Under the pieces are notes generated by a model. It saw only the letters and a program-made list of their open reading frames with translations. It ran no database searches and was not told where the DNA came from. Below are positions 1 to 14,537 of a stretch of 64,000 nucleotides of DNA, one piece after another. The stretch lies in NCBI RefSeq assembly GCF_023498005.1, contig NZ_CP097289.1, forward strand, positions 2,666,001 through 2,730,000, read 5' to 3'. The position numbers were made by a program, and so were the translations under genes. The first letter of the stretch is position 1. Each line of letters opens with the position of its first letter. The stretch comes from Streptomyces durmitorensis (GTDB lineage: Bacteria; Actinomycetota; Actinomycetes; Streptomycetales; Streptomycetaceae).

Positions 1-3000
1 GCCTGCGGCACGACGTAACCCACCAGGGTCTGGTTCTCGCGGGCGACCATGACTGCCTCGCGTACGCCGTCCTGTCCGGCCAGCGCGACCTCGATGTCGC
101 CGAGTTCGACCCGGAACCCGCGGATCTTCACCTGATCGTCGACCCGGCCCCGGAACTCAAGGTTGCCATCCGGCAACACACGCGCCAGATCCCCCGTCCG
201 GTACAGCCTGGCGCCGGGCTCCCCGAAGGGATCGGGCACAAACTTGTCCGCTGTCAGGTCCGCCCGGCCCGCATACCCCCGCGCCAGACACTCACCACCG
301 ACACACACCTCACCGGTGACACCCACCGGCACCAACCGCATCTCCCCGTCCAGCACATACATGCTCGTCCCGGGAATCGGCCGACCGATGGGCAAAATCT
401 CCCCCTCGAACGGCTCCGACGCAGGGAAGAAACTATTACCGACCGTAATCTCCGTCGGCCCGTACTCATTGATCACCCGTGCCCCACCGAACAACCCACT
501 CCACCGCGACGCACTCTCCCGCGACAGCGCATCACCACCAGGAATCAACGTCCTGGCCAGCGGAACAACACCCTCACCCGCGTCCGCCAACTGGGGCAGC
601 AGCAGGTCCAGATGACTCGGCGTGAGCTTGATGAAGTCATACGGACCCTGAGCCCTCAGGAGCTCACCCAGCTCGGAGAGGTCCGCATCCGCAGGCAGAA
701 TGTGCAACGGCCGCCCCGTGATCAACGGCGCATACAGCGTCGTCACCACCACATCAAAAGCAACCGACGAGAACAGCGGCGCCCCACCACCCCCCTCCGA
801 CAGATAACCCGCCACAGACCAGTCCAGATAGTTGGCCAGACCCCGCTGCGTCGTCTGCACACCCTTGGGGCGGCCTGTGGAACCGGACGTATAGATCACA
901 TACGCCAACTGGTCCAGGTCGGTGACGCGTGACGGAGCCGTGGCCGGCAACGCGTCGATCCCCTCCGACTCACGGTCCAGCAGCAGACACGGCGCAGCAA
1001 CCGCACCAGCAACCGACTCCACGAGCGCACTGTCGGTGACCAGAACACTCACCGCGGCATCACTCAACGCATACCGGGTCCGCTCATCGGGAGCCTTCGG
1101 ATCCACCGGCACATAGGCGCCACCCGCCTTCCACACACCCAGCAACACGGCCGGCAAATCAGTGCAACGGTCCAACAGCACACCCACAGCCGACTCAGCA
1201 CCCACCCCCAACTCCCGCAGCCGATGCGCGATCCGGTTCGCCCGGACATCAAGAGCCGCATACGACACGACATCCCCACCATGAACAACCGCCGCCGCAT
1301 CAGGCGTACGACCAACCTGCTCCTCGAAACGGTCCAGAACCGAACGCAGCGGAACCTGCGCCGATTCCCCCTGCCCCGCATCCAGCAGCCACGCCCCCTC
1401 CCCCGCAGGCAGGAACACCGCCCCCGCATCCCCATCGAAGTCAGCAGCCATCGCCGCGAGCACACCCCGGTACATCGCCACCAGACGCTCACCATTGGCA
1501 CGACTGAGGACATGGGTGTTGCTGCGCAGGGTGATCAGTCCGCCCAGGGCGCTGACGCTGAGGCCGAACTCGGTGGGGCTGTCGTTGAGGCCCGCGCCTT
1601 CCTCGGCGTCGACGCTGTCGAGCCGGTGGAAGTCGAGGTAGCTGAAGAAGATGTCCACCAGCCGCCCGGAGCCCAGCTCCCTGGGAATGGCAGGCATGGG
1701 AAAGTGCCGGTGGGACCAGGTCTCGATCTCCCGGTCGGAGACCTTGCGCACCAGCTCGCGCCAGGTTCCGGTCGGCCGCTCGGCGGGGAACGGCAGTGTG
1801 TTGAGGAACGTGCCGAGGATCTGGTCGGCTCCGGCGGCCTCGGGGCGGCTGTGGGTCACCAGGCCGGTGTGGAAGGCCTGTTCGTCGGTGAGCTGGCTCA
1901 TCACCTTCACGTGCGCGGCGACGATCACGCTCTTGAGTGAGACCCGCGCCGCGGCTGCGGCCTCGCGCAGCGCCCCGTCCAGGTCCCGGTAGTCGACCAC
2001 CGCGTGGACGACCTCGGCGGGCGCGGACAGGTCGCCGTGCCACGTGGCCGGTACGGCAGTCCTGGCGTGGTCCGCGACGACGTCGCGCCAGTACGCGCGG
2101 TCCTCGTCGGAGGCGAGAGCCGCGCGCTCGGCGGCCACGGAGTCGGCGAGCCTGACGAGCGGCGCAGCTTGCGGCACGGGGTCCGTGCCGTCCCGCAGGG
2201 CTCGATAGGTCTGCACGATGTCCTTGAGGAGCAGCTGGTTGCTCCAGCCGTCCAGGATCGCGTGGCTCTGGGTGAACGCGCAGTACCAGGTGGCGTCGTC
2301 CACGACGTGCGCGGCGACCCGCAGCAGGGGGAAGGCGACCCGGAGGTCGAAGGGGTCCATGCGTTCCGCAGTGACGTACGCCTTCAGGGCCTCGTCCCGC
2401 GCCTGCTCGTCCAGGTCCCTGAGGTCCTTGCTGACGCAGCTGACTTCGGCGTCGGCGTGCACGAGCTGCATCGGCTCGGAGAAGCCGTTCAGGTGGACGG
2501 ATGTGCGCAGCACGTCGTGGCGGGCGGTGACGGCCTGCACCGCCTGTCGGAACAGGGAGAAGACGAAGGTCCGGTCGTCGTGCACCCGGTAGACGTTGAC
2601 GTTGTGGTAGTTGTTCTGGCCGCCGTCGACCAGGGTCTCCACGAGCATGCCGGTCTGGTTCTGGGACAGCGGGTAGGCGTCGACGACGCTCTCCGGCAGG
2701 CGCGCCCTGTCCTCGGCGGAGATCATCGCGAAGGGCGCCACTCCGGCCGTGCGGCCGGCTTCCAACTCCCCGCGTCCGCTGATGAGTTCGCAGACGCCTG
2801 CGATGGTGCGCCGGTCGAAGACGTCCCGTACGGCGATGTCGAAGCCGTCGGCACGGAGCTTGCCGACCAGGGCGACGGCACGGATCGAGTCGCCGCCGAC
2901 CTCGAAGAAGTCGTCCTCGACGCCGGCGGCGGCGGACGGCAGGGCATCGCGCCACACCGCGGCCACCCGTTCCTCCAAGGGGGTGCGCGGGGCGATGTGG

Positions 3001-6000
3001 CGCACCTGCGCGAAGGCGTCCGTGCCGGGTGCGGGCAGGGCGGGGACGTCGAGCTTCCCGTTGGCGTTGAGCGGCATGGTGTCCACGTCCACGAAGGCGT
3101 ACGGCACCATGTAGTCGGGAAGCGTGCGGGACAGGGCGGCACGGAGTGTGCCGGGCTCGGGGGTGCCGTCGCCGGCGGGCACGAGGTAGGCGACGAGCTG
3201 CCGCTCCCCGGGGGTGTCCTCGCGCAGCAGGACGCGGGCCTCGTCGACCTCCGGGAGCTGGGTGAGGGCGGCCTCGATCTCGCCGAGTTCGACTCGGTAG
3301 CCGCGGATCTTCACCTGGCCGTCGGTGCGTCCGATGAAGTCCACGACGCCGCCCGGCAGCACCCGTACCAGGTCGCCGGTCCGGTAGAGCCTGGCGCCGG
3401 GCTCCCCGAAGGGATCGGGCACGAACTTGTCGGCGGTCAGCTCGGGCCGGCCCGCGTAGCCGCGGGCGACGCCGGTGCCTCCGACGTACAGCTCGCCCGG
3501 GACACCGACCGGGACGGGCTCGCAGTACGGGTCGAGCACGTGCATCCGTACGTTCGGCAGCGGGCTGCCGATCGGCACCACGTCGGTGTGCAGGGGGCCT
3601 TCGACCGGGTGGACGCAGGTGCCCACGGAGGCTTCCGTCGGGCCGTACTCGTTGATCAGGGGGGTGTCGGGGGCCAGGTCGCGCCACCCCTGGACCACAC
3701 GTCGGGTGAGCGCCTCTCCGGCGACGACGAGGACGGACGTGAGGCCGGCGGCCTGCTCGGCGGTGAGCTGCTGGTTCAGGATGTCGAGGTGGGCCGGGGT
3801 GAGCTTGATGAAGCTGTAGGGGCCGGCCGCGGCGACGTGCCGGCCGAGCTCGCCCAGGTCCAGGTCGTGCGGGAGCAGGTGCACGGTCTGTCCGACGACG
3901 AGCGGTACCCAGAGGTTGGGAACGACCAGGTCGAAGGCGATCGACGAGAACAGCGGCGCGCCGCCGGTGCCACGGGCGGCGAGTTCGCCCACGGCCCACT
4001 CGACGTGGTTGGCCAGGCCGCCGTGGGTCACCAGGACGCCCTTGGACAGACCGGTGGAACCGGACGTGTAGATCATGTAGGCGAGGGTGTCCAGGATGTC
4101 GGGACCGGCCGGTGTCCCCGGCCGCTCCGCCGGGCACGCGTCGACGAGGTGCCGGTCGCGGTCCACCAGCACGGTCGGCCGGTCGGACACCGCGGAGACG
4201 CGCTCGGCATGCGTCTCCTGGGTGACGGTCACCACGGCCCGCGCGTCGGCGAGCATGTGCCCGATCCGCTCGTCCGGGAAGACCGCGTCGAGCGGCAGGT
4301 AGGCGCCACCGGCCTTCCAGACACCCAGCAGTACGGCGAGGAGTTCGGGCCCGCGGTCCAGGAGCACGGCGACGACGGACTCGGGGCCGACGCCCAGCGA
4401 GCGCAGATGGTGTGCGTACCGGTTGGCGCGCGCGTCGAGTTCCGCGTAACTGATGGTGGTGCCGTCGACGGACACGGCCGTGGCGTCGGGGGTCGCGTCG
4501 GCCTGTGTCTCGAACGCCTCGCGGACCGTACGTCCGGGCAGCGGACCGGGGTTGGTCGCCCAGGCGCCGGTCAGCGCGTGGCGCTCGCCCGCGGGCAGGT
4601 AGGTGGCTCGGGCGTCGCCGTCGGCCTCGTGCGCCATCGCCGCGAGGACGGCACGGTACATGCCCGCGATGCGCTCGGCGTTGGCCCGGCTGAGCGTCCA
4701 TGAGTCGGCGGTCAGGTACACGTGCTGGTTGCGCGAGGAGACGGTCAGCGGGAACTCGGTGGGGCTGTCGTCGAATCCGACGGTGCCGTCGACCAGGTCG
4801 ACGTCGACCTGACGGAAGTCCTGGTAGTTGAAGAAGATGTCGATGAGTCGCTGCGTACCACCGGAGTCACGCTGGATGGCGGGCAGCGGGTACCGGCGGT
4901 GCGACCACGTCTCCACCTCGCGGGCGAAGACCTGGCGGACCAGGTCCAGCCAGGTGCCTGCCGTGCGGTCCGCGGGGAACGGCAGGGTGTTGAGGTACAT
5001 GCCGTGCACCCGGTCAGCGCCGAGGACCTCGGGGCGGACGTCGTAGACCAGGCCGGTGTGGAAGGTCTCCGCGTCGGTCAGCTGACTCATGACCTTCACG
5101 TGGGCCGACATCATGACGCTCTTCAGGGACGCTCCGGCGCGGGACGCGAGCGCGCGCAGGCCGTCCTCTAGGTCGCCCCAGCCGATGCCCACCTGATGCT
5201 TCGTCCGGGGCCCGGTCGGCTCGTCGCCCCAGCCGGTCGGCAGGGACACCTTCTCGCCGCCGCCCACCACGCCCCGCCAGTAGGCGGGGTCCTCCTCGGA
5301 GGCCAGGGAGGCGAGTTCGGCCGCGACAGTATCCGCGAAGCGCACGTCGGGGAGGTCGTAGGGGTCGAGTTCCGTGCCGTCGGCGTACTGCCGATAGCAG
5401 GTCAGGACCTCCATCAGGAGGGAGTGGTGGCTCCAGCCCTCCAGGATCGGGTGGCACTCGGTGACGGAGAGCCACCAGCCGCCGTCACCGGTGAGGTGGA
5501 CGCCGAAGCGCATCAGTGAGGGGGTGCCGAGGTCGAAGGGCTTCGACCGTTCCTCGGCGATGTAGGCGCGCAGGGCCGCTTCCCGGCCCTCCGGCGCCAG
5601 GTCCGTCAAGTCGCCCATGGCGACCGGGAGCTCGGCGTCGGCGTGGACCATCTGGAGCGGTACGGGAAGGTCGGTGAGGTGGATGGAGGTGCGCAGCACC
5701 TCGTGCCGGGCGACGACCCGCTCGACCGCCGCGCGGAAGGCGTCCGGGAGGAAGGTCCTGGTGTCCCGGATCCGGAAGGAACTGACGTTGTGGTAGTTGT
5801 TCTGGCCCGTGTCGGCCAGCATCTCCACGACCATCCCGGCCTGGATCTGGGTGAGGGGGTAGGCGTCGACGACGTCGTCCGGCAGCAGGGCGCGCGTCTC
5901 GTCGTCGACCAGCTCGAACGGCGCGACGAAGCGCTGTGCGGCCGCATCCAACTCGCCGCGGTCACGCACGAGTTCGGCCAGGGCAGCGACCGTGCGCTGT

Positions 6001-9000
6001 GCGAACACGTCCCGCACCGCGACGTCGACGCCCTGGGCGCGCAGGTCGCCGACGAGGGCGACCGCGCGGATGGAGTCGCCGCCCAGGTCGAAGAACGAGT
6101 CCTGCACGCCGACCTTCTCCACGCCAAGGACGTCACGCCAGACCCCGGCGATCCGCTCCTCGGCCGGTGTGCGCGGCGCCACGAACTCCGCGTGCGCGAA
6201 CGCGTCCTCGTCCGGCGCGGGCAGCTCCCGCTTGTCGAGCTTCCCGTTCACCGTCAAGGGCAGGGCGTCCAGCACCACGACCGCCGACGGGACCATGTAC
6301 GCGGGCAGCAGACGGCCCAACCCGGCCCGCACCGCCGCCACATCTACCGTGACACCGGCCTGCGGCACCACGTACCCCACCAGAGACCGGTCCCCCGAAG
6401 CGCTCTCGCGGGTGACGACGACCGCCTCGCGTACGCCGTCCTGCCCGGCCAGCGCGACCTCGATCTCGCCCAGCTCGATCCGGAAACCCCGGATCTTCAC
6501 CTGGTCGTCGATCCGGCCCAGGAAGTCCAGGCTCCCGTCCGAACGACGCACCGCGAGGTCCCCGCTGCGGTACAACCGGGCGCCGGTCCCGCCGAACGGA
6601 TCGGGCACGAACCGCTCCGCCGTCAGCTCGGGCCGGTTCAGATACCCCCGGGCCACACCCGGGCCCGCGACGTGGATCTCCCCCGGCACACCCACCGGAA
6701 CCAACCGGCCCGACCGGTCAAGGAGGTACACCCTCAGATCATCCAAGGGCCGCCCCACCGGGTTGCCGCCGGCAGGCTCCAGGTCAGCCTCCGCCACCCG
6801 GTGGTACGTCGTATGCACGGTCGTCTCGGTGATCCCGTACATGTTCACGAGGACCGGCCGGTCAAGACCCAACCGCTCGACCCACGGGGTGAGTTCGGGC
6901 ATCTCCAGCTTCTCGCCGGCGAACACCACCGCGCGCAGGGAAAGCCTCTCGACCCGCTCGTCCCCCGCACCCGCGGCGACCACCAGCGACCGGAAGGCGG
7001 TCGGTGTCTGGCTCAGCACCGTCACCCCGCGCTCCACCAGCAGGTCGAGGAAGTCCTCCGGGGAACGGGTCACCTCACGCTCGACCACGACGATGCTGCC
7101 GCCGAAGAGCAGCGCTCCCCACATCTCGAAGACCGAGACGTCGAACGCGAAGGAATGGAACAGCGAGAAGACATCCGATGCGTCGAACGCGAAGTGTTCG
7201 TGTGCCGTCTCCACAAGACGCACCACGTTCGAGTGCGGGACCACCACGCCCTTCGGACGTCCGGTCGATCCCGACGTGTAGATCACGTACGCCGTGTTCG
7301 ACGCCTCCGACACCGGCGCCGGATTCCCGGCCGGCGCCTGCGCGATCACCTCGGCGTCCGCGCCGTCCAGCACGACCACCCGGCCCGCGAACTCCACCGT
7401 CCGGTCGAGCTCGGCCGACGTCACCAGGACCGATGCCCCGGCGTCCGCCAGCACGAACCGCAACCGCTCCGCCGGGTTCACCGGATCCAACGGCACATAG
7501 CCACCGCCGGCCTTCAGCACACCCAGCAGCGACGGCACCAGGTCCGCTCCGCGCTCCAGGCAGACACCGACCAGCGACTCCGCGCCGACCCCGGCATCCC
7601 GCAGCACATGCGCGAGACGGTTCGCCCGCTCGTTCACTTCGCCGTACGACAGCTCCACGTCACCCGCGACGACCGCCACGGCCTCCGGCGTCTCCCGCAC
7701 CCGCTCCTCGAACACCTCGTGCAACGGCCGACACGACGAACCCACCACCGGAGCCGGGCCCGCACCCAGCACGACGGCCAGCTCGTCGGTGTCGAGGAGG
7801 TCGAATGCGGTGACGGCGGCGTCGGGGGTGCGGGTCGCCTGGTCGAGGAGGCGTACGAAGTGGGAGGCCATGCGTCGCACGGTGGTCTCGTCGAAGAGTG
7901 CGGTGGCGTAGGTGAGCCGGGTCTCGTACGAGCCGTCGGCGTTCTCGCCGACCCGCAGTTCGAGATCGCACTTGGCGACGCTGCCGGACGCCCCGTAAGG
8001 CGTGACGTCCATCCCCGGCAGGGTGAAGCCCCCCTCGCGGTCGGACTCGTGGAAGGTGAAGGCGACCTGATAGAGGGGGGTGCGGGACAGGTCGCGCTCC
8101 GGCTGCAGTTCGGCCACGAGTTGGGCGAACGGCACCGCCTGATGGTCGTAGGCGTCGATCAGGGACTGTCGGCCCTTGTCGACGAGTTCACCGAAGGAGG
8201 TGGAGTCGTCCCAGGTGGCACGCATGGCGAGGGTATTGATGCAGTAGCCGAAGACATTCTGGAGCTCGGGGCGGGTGCGGCCGCTGGCGACGGTGCCCAC
8301 GACGACGTCGTTGTCACCGGTGTAGCGCGAGACGAGCGCCTGAAGGGCCGTCAGGAACACCACGAAGGGCGTGGTGTCGTGCCGGGCCGCCAGGTCCCGG
8401 ACGCGCGGCGCGACCTCGTCCGGCAGCGGGAACGTGACCTCGGCGCCGTCGTGCTCGCGCACTGCGGGCCGCGGCCTGTCGGCCGGCAGATCGAGGGGGC
8501 GGATGCCCACGAGCTGGTCCCGCCAGTAGCTCAGCTGGCGCTCCAGGGCCGCGCCCGACACCTCCTGGCGCTGCCATTGCGCGTAGTCGGCGTACTGCAC
8601 CGCGAGCGGCGGCAGCGTGGCATCGGCTTCGTCGGTGAAGGCCGCGTAGAGGGCGCTGAGTTCGGTGGCGAACAGACGGTTGGACCACGCGTCGCAGGCA
8701 ATGTGGTGGAAGACGACGGTGAGCAGGTGATCGTCCGAGGCGAGGCGCAGGAGCCGGGCGCGCACCGGCCAGTCGTGCTCCAGCTGGAAGGGCTCGTCCA
8801 GGTACCGCGCGACGAGGGCGGCGGCGTGCGCCTCCCGCTCGTCGGCGGGCAGGTCCGTGAGGTCCTGCGGCACCAGGGGGACGTCCACGGGCCCGTCGAC
8901 GACCTGCACGGGCCGGCCGTCGGCCATGGCATAGCGGGTGCGCAGGATCTCGTGGCGGGCGAGGACGGCCCACCAGGCCCGCTGGAGGGCTTCGGTGTCC

Positions 9001-9230
9001 AGTCGGCCGCGCAGCCGGAAGGCGAGGGGGACCAGGTACTCGGTGCTGTTCGGGTCGAGGCGGTTCAGGAACCACATCTGCTGTTGCCCATGGGAGAGCA
9101 CCAGGGGCCCGGTCCGGTCGGCGCGCCCGATCCCGGAACGCCGGCGGCCGCCGCGGCCGCTGAGTCGCCGACGGAGAAGCTCGTCACGGACGGCGTCAGA
9201 GCTGTGCTGCATGGAGTCCTCGGTACTCAT
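1..9230 (-). CDS. Large nonribosomal peptide synthetase, C-A-T-C-A-T-C-A..., cut by the left window edge
   Basis: Translation is open from the ATG at 9230 to base 1, at least 3,076 residues. The order is C1, A1, T1, C2, A2, T2, C3, A3. A10 and the next T domain of A3 lie outside the window. A-domain TSGSTG cores lie near residues 654, 1721 and 2780, and carrier motifs GGDSI near 1048 and 2108. By eye alignment to the GrsA pocket positions, the codes are A1 DVFSVAMVHK (closest to Thr-type pockets), A2 DLPKVAEVGK and A3 DVTKIGEVGK (both Asn-like). The C-domain histidine motifs vary: HHIACDA, CHPILEG and SHAILDG. The gene starts 7 bp after the upstream NRPS stop, with GGGGAG at that stop as ribosome site, so the two are co-translated. 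No E or TE domain is visible here. Family and layout are certain; substrates are inference. Confidence 0.96.
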   Translation of the reverse strand, partial: MSTEDSMQHSSDAVRDELLRRRLSGRGGRRRSGIGRADRTGPLVLSHGQQQMWFLNRLDPNSTEYLVPLAFRLRGRLDTEALQRAWWAVLARHEILRTRYAMADGRPVQVVDGPVDVPLVPQDLTDLPADEREAHAAALVARYLDEPFQLEHDWPVRARLLRLASDDHLLTVVFHHIACDAWSNRLFATELSALYAAFTDEADATLPPLAVQYADYAQWQRQEVSGAALERQLSYWRDQLVGIRPLDLPADRPRPAVREHDGAEVTFPLPDEVAPRVRDLAARHDTTPFVVFLTALQALVSRYTGDNDVVVGTVASGRTRPELQNVFGYCINTLAMRATWDDSTSFGELVDKGRQSLIDAYDHQAVPFAQLVAELQPERDLSRTPLYQVAFTFHESDREGGFTLPGMDVTPYGASGSVAKCDLELRVGENADGSYETRLTYATALFDETTVRRMASHFVRLLDQATRTPDAAVTAFDLLDTDELAVVLGAGPAPVVGSSCRPLHEVFEERVRETPEAVAVVAGDVELSYGEVNERANRLAHVLRDAGVGAESLVGVCLERGADLVPSLLGVLKAGGGYVPLDPVNPAERLRFVLADAGASVLVTSAELDRTVEFAGRVVVLDGADAEVIAQAPAGNPAPVSEASNTAYVIYTSGSTGRPKGVVVPHSNVVRLVETAHEHFAFDASDVFSLFHSFAFDVSVFEMWGALLFGGSIVVVEREVTRSPEDFLDLLVERGVTVLSQTPTAFRSLVVAAGAGDERVERLSLRAVVFAGEKLEMPELTPWVERLGLDRPVLVNMYGITETTVHTTYHRVAEADLEPAGGNPVGRPLDDLRVYLLDRSGRLVPVGVPGEIHVAGPGVARGYLNRPELTAERFVPDPFGGTGARLYRSGDLAVRRSDGSLDFLGRIDDQVKIRGFRIELGEIEVALAGQDGVREAVVVTRESASGDRSLVGYVVPQAGVTVDVAAVRAGLGRLLPAYMVPSAVVVLDALPLTVNGKLDKRELPAPDEDAFAHAEFVAPRTPAEERIAGVWRDVLGVEKVGVQDSFFDLGGDSIRAVALVGDLRAQGVDVAVRDVFAQRTVAALAELVRDRGELDAAAQRFVAPFELVDDETRALLPDDVVDAYPLTQIQAGMVVEMLADTGQNNYHNVSSFRIRDTRTFLPDAFRAAVERVVARHEVLRTSIHLTDLPVPLQMVHADAELPVAMGDLTDLAPEGREAALRAYIAEERSKPFDLGTPSLMRFGVHLTGDGGWWLSVTECHPILEGWSHHSLLMEVLTCYRQYADGTELDPYDLPDVRFADTVAAELASLASEEDPAYWRGVVGGGEKVSLPTGWGDEPTGPRTKHQVGIGWGDLEDGLRALASRAGASLKSVMMSAHVKVMSQLTDAETFHTGLVYDVRPEVLGADRVHGMYLNTLPFPADRTAGTWLDLVRQVFAREVETWSHRRYPLPAIQRDSGGTQRLIDIFFNYQDFRQVDVDLVDGTVGFDDSPTEFPLTVSSRNQHVYLTADSWTLSRANAERIAGMYRAVLAAMAHEADGDARATYLPAGERHALTGAWATNPGPLPGRTVREAFETQADATPDATAVSVDGTTISYAELDARANRYAHHLRSLGVGPESVVAVLLDRGPELLAVLLGVWKAGGAYLPLDAVFPDERIGHMLADARAVVTVTQETHAERVSAVSDRPTVLVDRDRHLVDACPAERPGTPAGPDILDTLAYMIYTSGSTGLSKGVLVTHGGLANHVEWAVGELAARGTGGAPLFSSIAFDLVVPNLWVPLVVGQTVHLLPHDLDLGELGRHVAAAGPYSFIKLTPAHLDILNQQLTAEQAAGLTSVLVVAGEALTRRVVQGWRDLAPDTPLINEYGPTEASVGTCVHPVEGPLHTDVVPIGSPLPNVRMHVLDPYCEPVPVGVPGELYVGGTGVARGYAGRPELTADKFVPDPFGEPGARLYRTGDLVRVLPGGVVDFIGRTDGQVKIRGYRVELGEIEAALTQLPEVDEARVLLREDTPGERQLVAYLVPAGDGTPEPGTLRAALSRTLPDYMVPYAFVDVDTMPLNANGKLDVPALPAPGTDAFAQVRHIAPRTPLEERVAAVWRDALPSAAAGVEDDFFEVGGDSIRAVALVGKLRADGFDIAVRDVFDRRTIAGVCELISGRGELEAGRTAGVAPFAMISAEDRARLPESVVDAYPLSQNQTGMLVETLVDGGQNNYHNVNVYRVHDDRTFVFSLFRQAVQAVTARHDVLRTSVHLNGFSEPMQLVHADAEVSCVSKDLRDLDEQARDEALKAYVTAERMDPFDLRVAFPLLRVAAHVVDDATWYCAFTQSHAILDGWSNQLLLKDIVQTYRALRDGTDPVPQAAPLVRLADSVAAERAALASDEDRAYWRDVVADHARTAVPATWHGDLSAPAEVVHAVVDYRDLDGALREAAAAARVSLKSVIVAAHVKVMSQLTDEQAFHTGLVTHSRPEAAGADQILGTFLNTLPFPAERPTGTWRELVRKVSDREIETWSHRHFPMPAIPRELGSGRLVDIFFSYLDFHRLDSVDAEEGAGLNDSPTEFGLSVSALGGLITLRSNTHVLSRANGERLVAMYRGVLAAMAADFDGDAGAVFLPAGEGAWLLDAGQGESAQVPLRSVLDRFEEQVGRTPDAAAVVHGGDVVSYAALDVRANRIAHRLRELGVGAESAVGVLLDRCTDLPAVLLGVWKAGGAYVPVDPKAPDERTRYALSDAAVSVLVTDSALVESVAGAVAAPCLLLDRESEGIDALPATAPSRVTDLDQLAYVIYTSGSTGRPKGVQTTQRGLANYLDWSVAGYLSEGGGGAPLFSSVAFDVVVTTLYAPLITGRPLHILPADADLSELGELLRAQGPYDFIKLTPSHLDLLLPQLADAGEGVVPLARTLIPGGDALSRESASRWSGLFGGARVINEYGPTEITVGNSFFPASEPFEGEILPIGRPIPGTSMYVLDGEMRLVPVGVTGEVCVGGECLARGYAGRADLTADKFVPDPFGEPGARLYRTGDLARVLPDGNLEFRGRVDDQVKIRGFRVELGDIEVALAGQDGVREAVMVARENQTLVGYVVPQ
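140..1490 (-). other. A-domain cassette with foreign codon use inside the NRPS
   Basis: Read on the minus strand, the third adenylation domain uses many G- and T-ending codons (GGT, CGT, GTT, GCG, GAT). The C domain before it and the end of A3 near the window edge use the C-ending codons typical of the rest of the gene. The right switch is within about 20 bases of 1490, in the C-A linker. The left switch is near 140-200, before core A8. A 35-bp stretch at 205-239 is identical to 3388-3422 in the previous A domain. The simplest reading is recombination or gene conversion that exchanged the substrate-selecting part of the domain. Confidence 0.6.
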
Positions 9231-9237
9231 GTGTGTT

Positions 9238-14214
<4,977 letters not shown>

Positions 14215-14265
14215 GTCTGTTCCCCGTCCGGATTGTCTCGGTGGCAACTGCTCGGCGGCCTCCTG

Positions 14266-14484
14266 CTACTTCGCCGCTTCTTGCTCCATGCGTCTGCGCA
14301 GACTGAGCGGTCGCATGTCGGTCCAGATCTCGCCGATGTGCCCCAGGCATTCCTCGCGGGATCCCTTGGTACCGTCCGTGCGCCAGCCGGCCGGCAGCTC
14401 TCGGTCGGCCCACCAGATCGAGTACTGCTCCTCGTCGTTCAGGACAACGCAGTAAACGGGTCCTTCGGTCTGCTCTTCGGGCAT
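14266..14484 (-). CDS. MbtH-family NRPS chaperone
   Basis: A 72-residue protein with the MbtH signature: NDEEQYSIWW, PAGW, a conserved CLGHIGEIWTDMRPLSLR block and the usual short length. MbtH proteins bind A domains and are needed for folding or activity of many actinobacterial NRPSs. It lies directly upstream of the A-first NRPS and downstream of the SbnA-like gene on the same strand, so it should serve the A domains of this cluster. Family assignment is secure. Confidence 0.97.
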   Translation of the reverse strand: MPEEQTEGPVYCVVLNDEEQYSIWWADRELPAGWRTDGTKGSREECLGHIGEIWTDMRPLSLRRRMEQEAAK

Positions 14485-14537
14485 CGGACACTTCTCCTTC
14501 AGTCACAGGGGTCTGTTATTGCACTTACCGTTTCGAG

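Noticed and set aside
1489..4701. Long minus-strand ORF of 1,070 residues
   Set aside because: It is rich in Arg/Ala/Pro and out of frame with the NRPS, whose A, T and C motifs occupy the same DNA in the frame starting at 9230.
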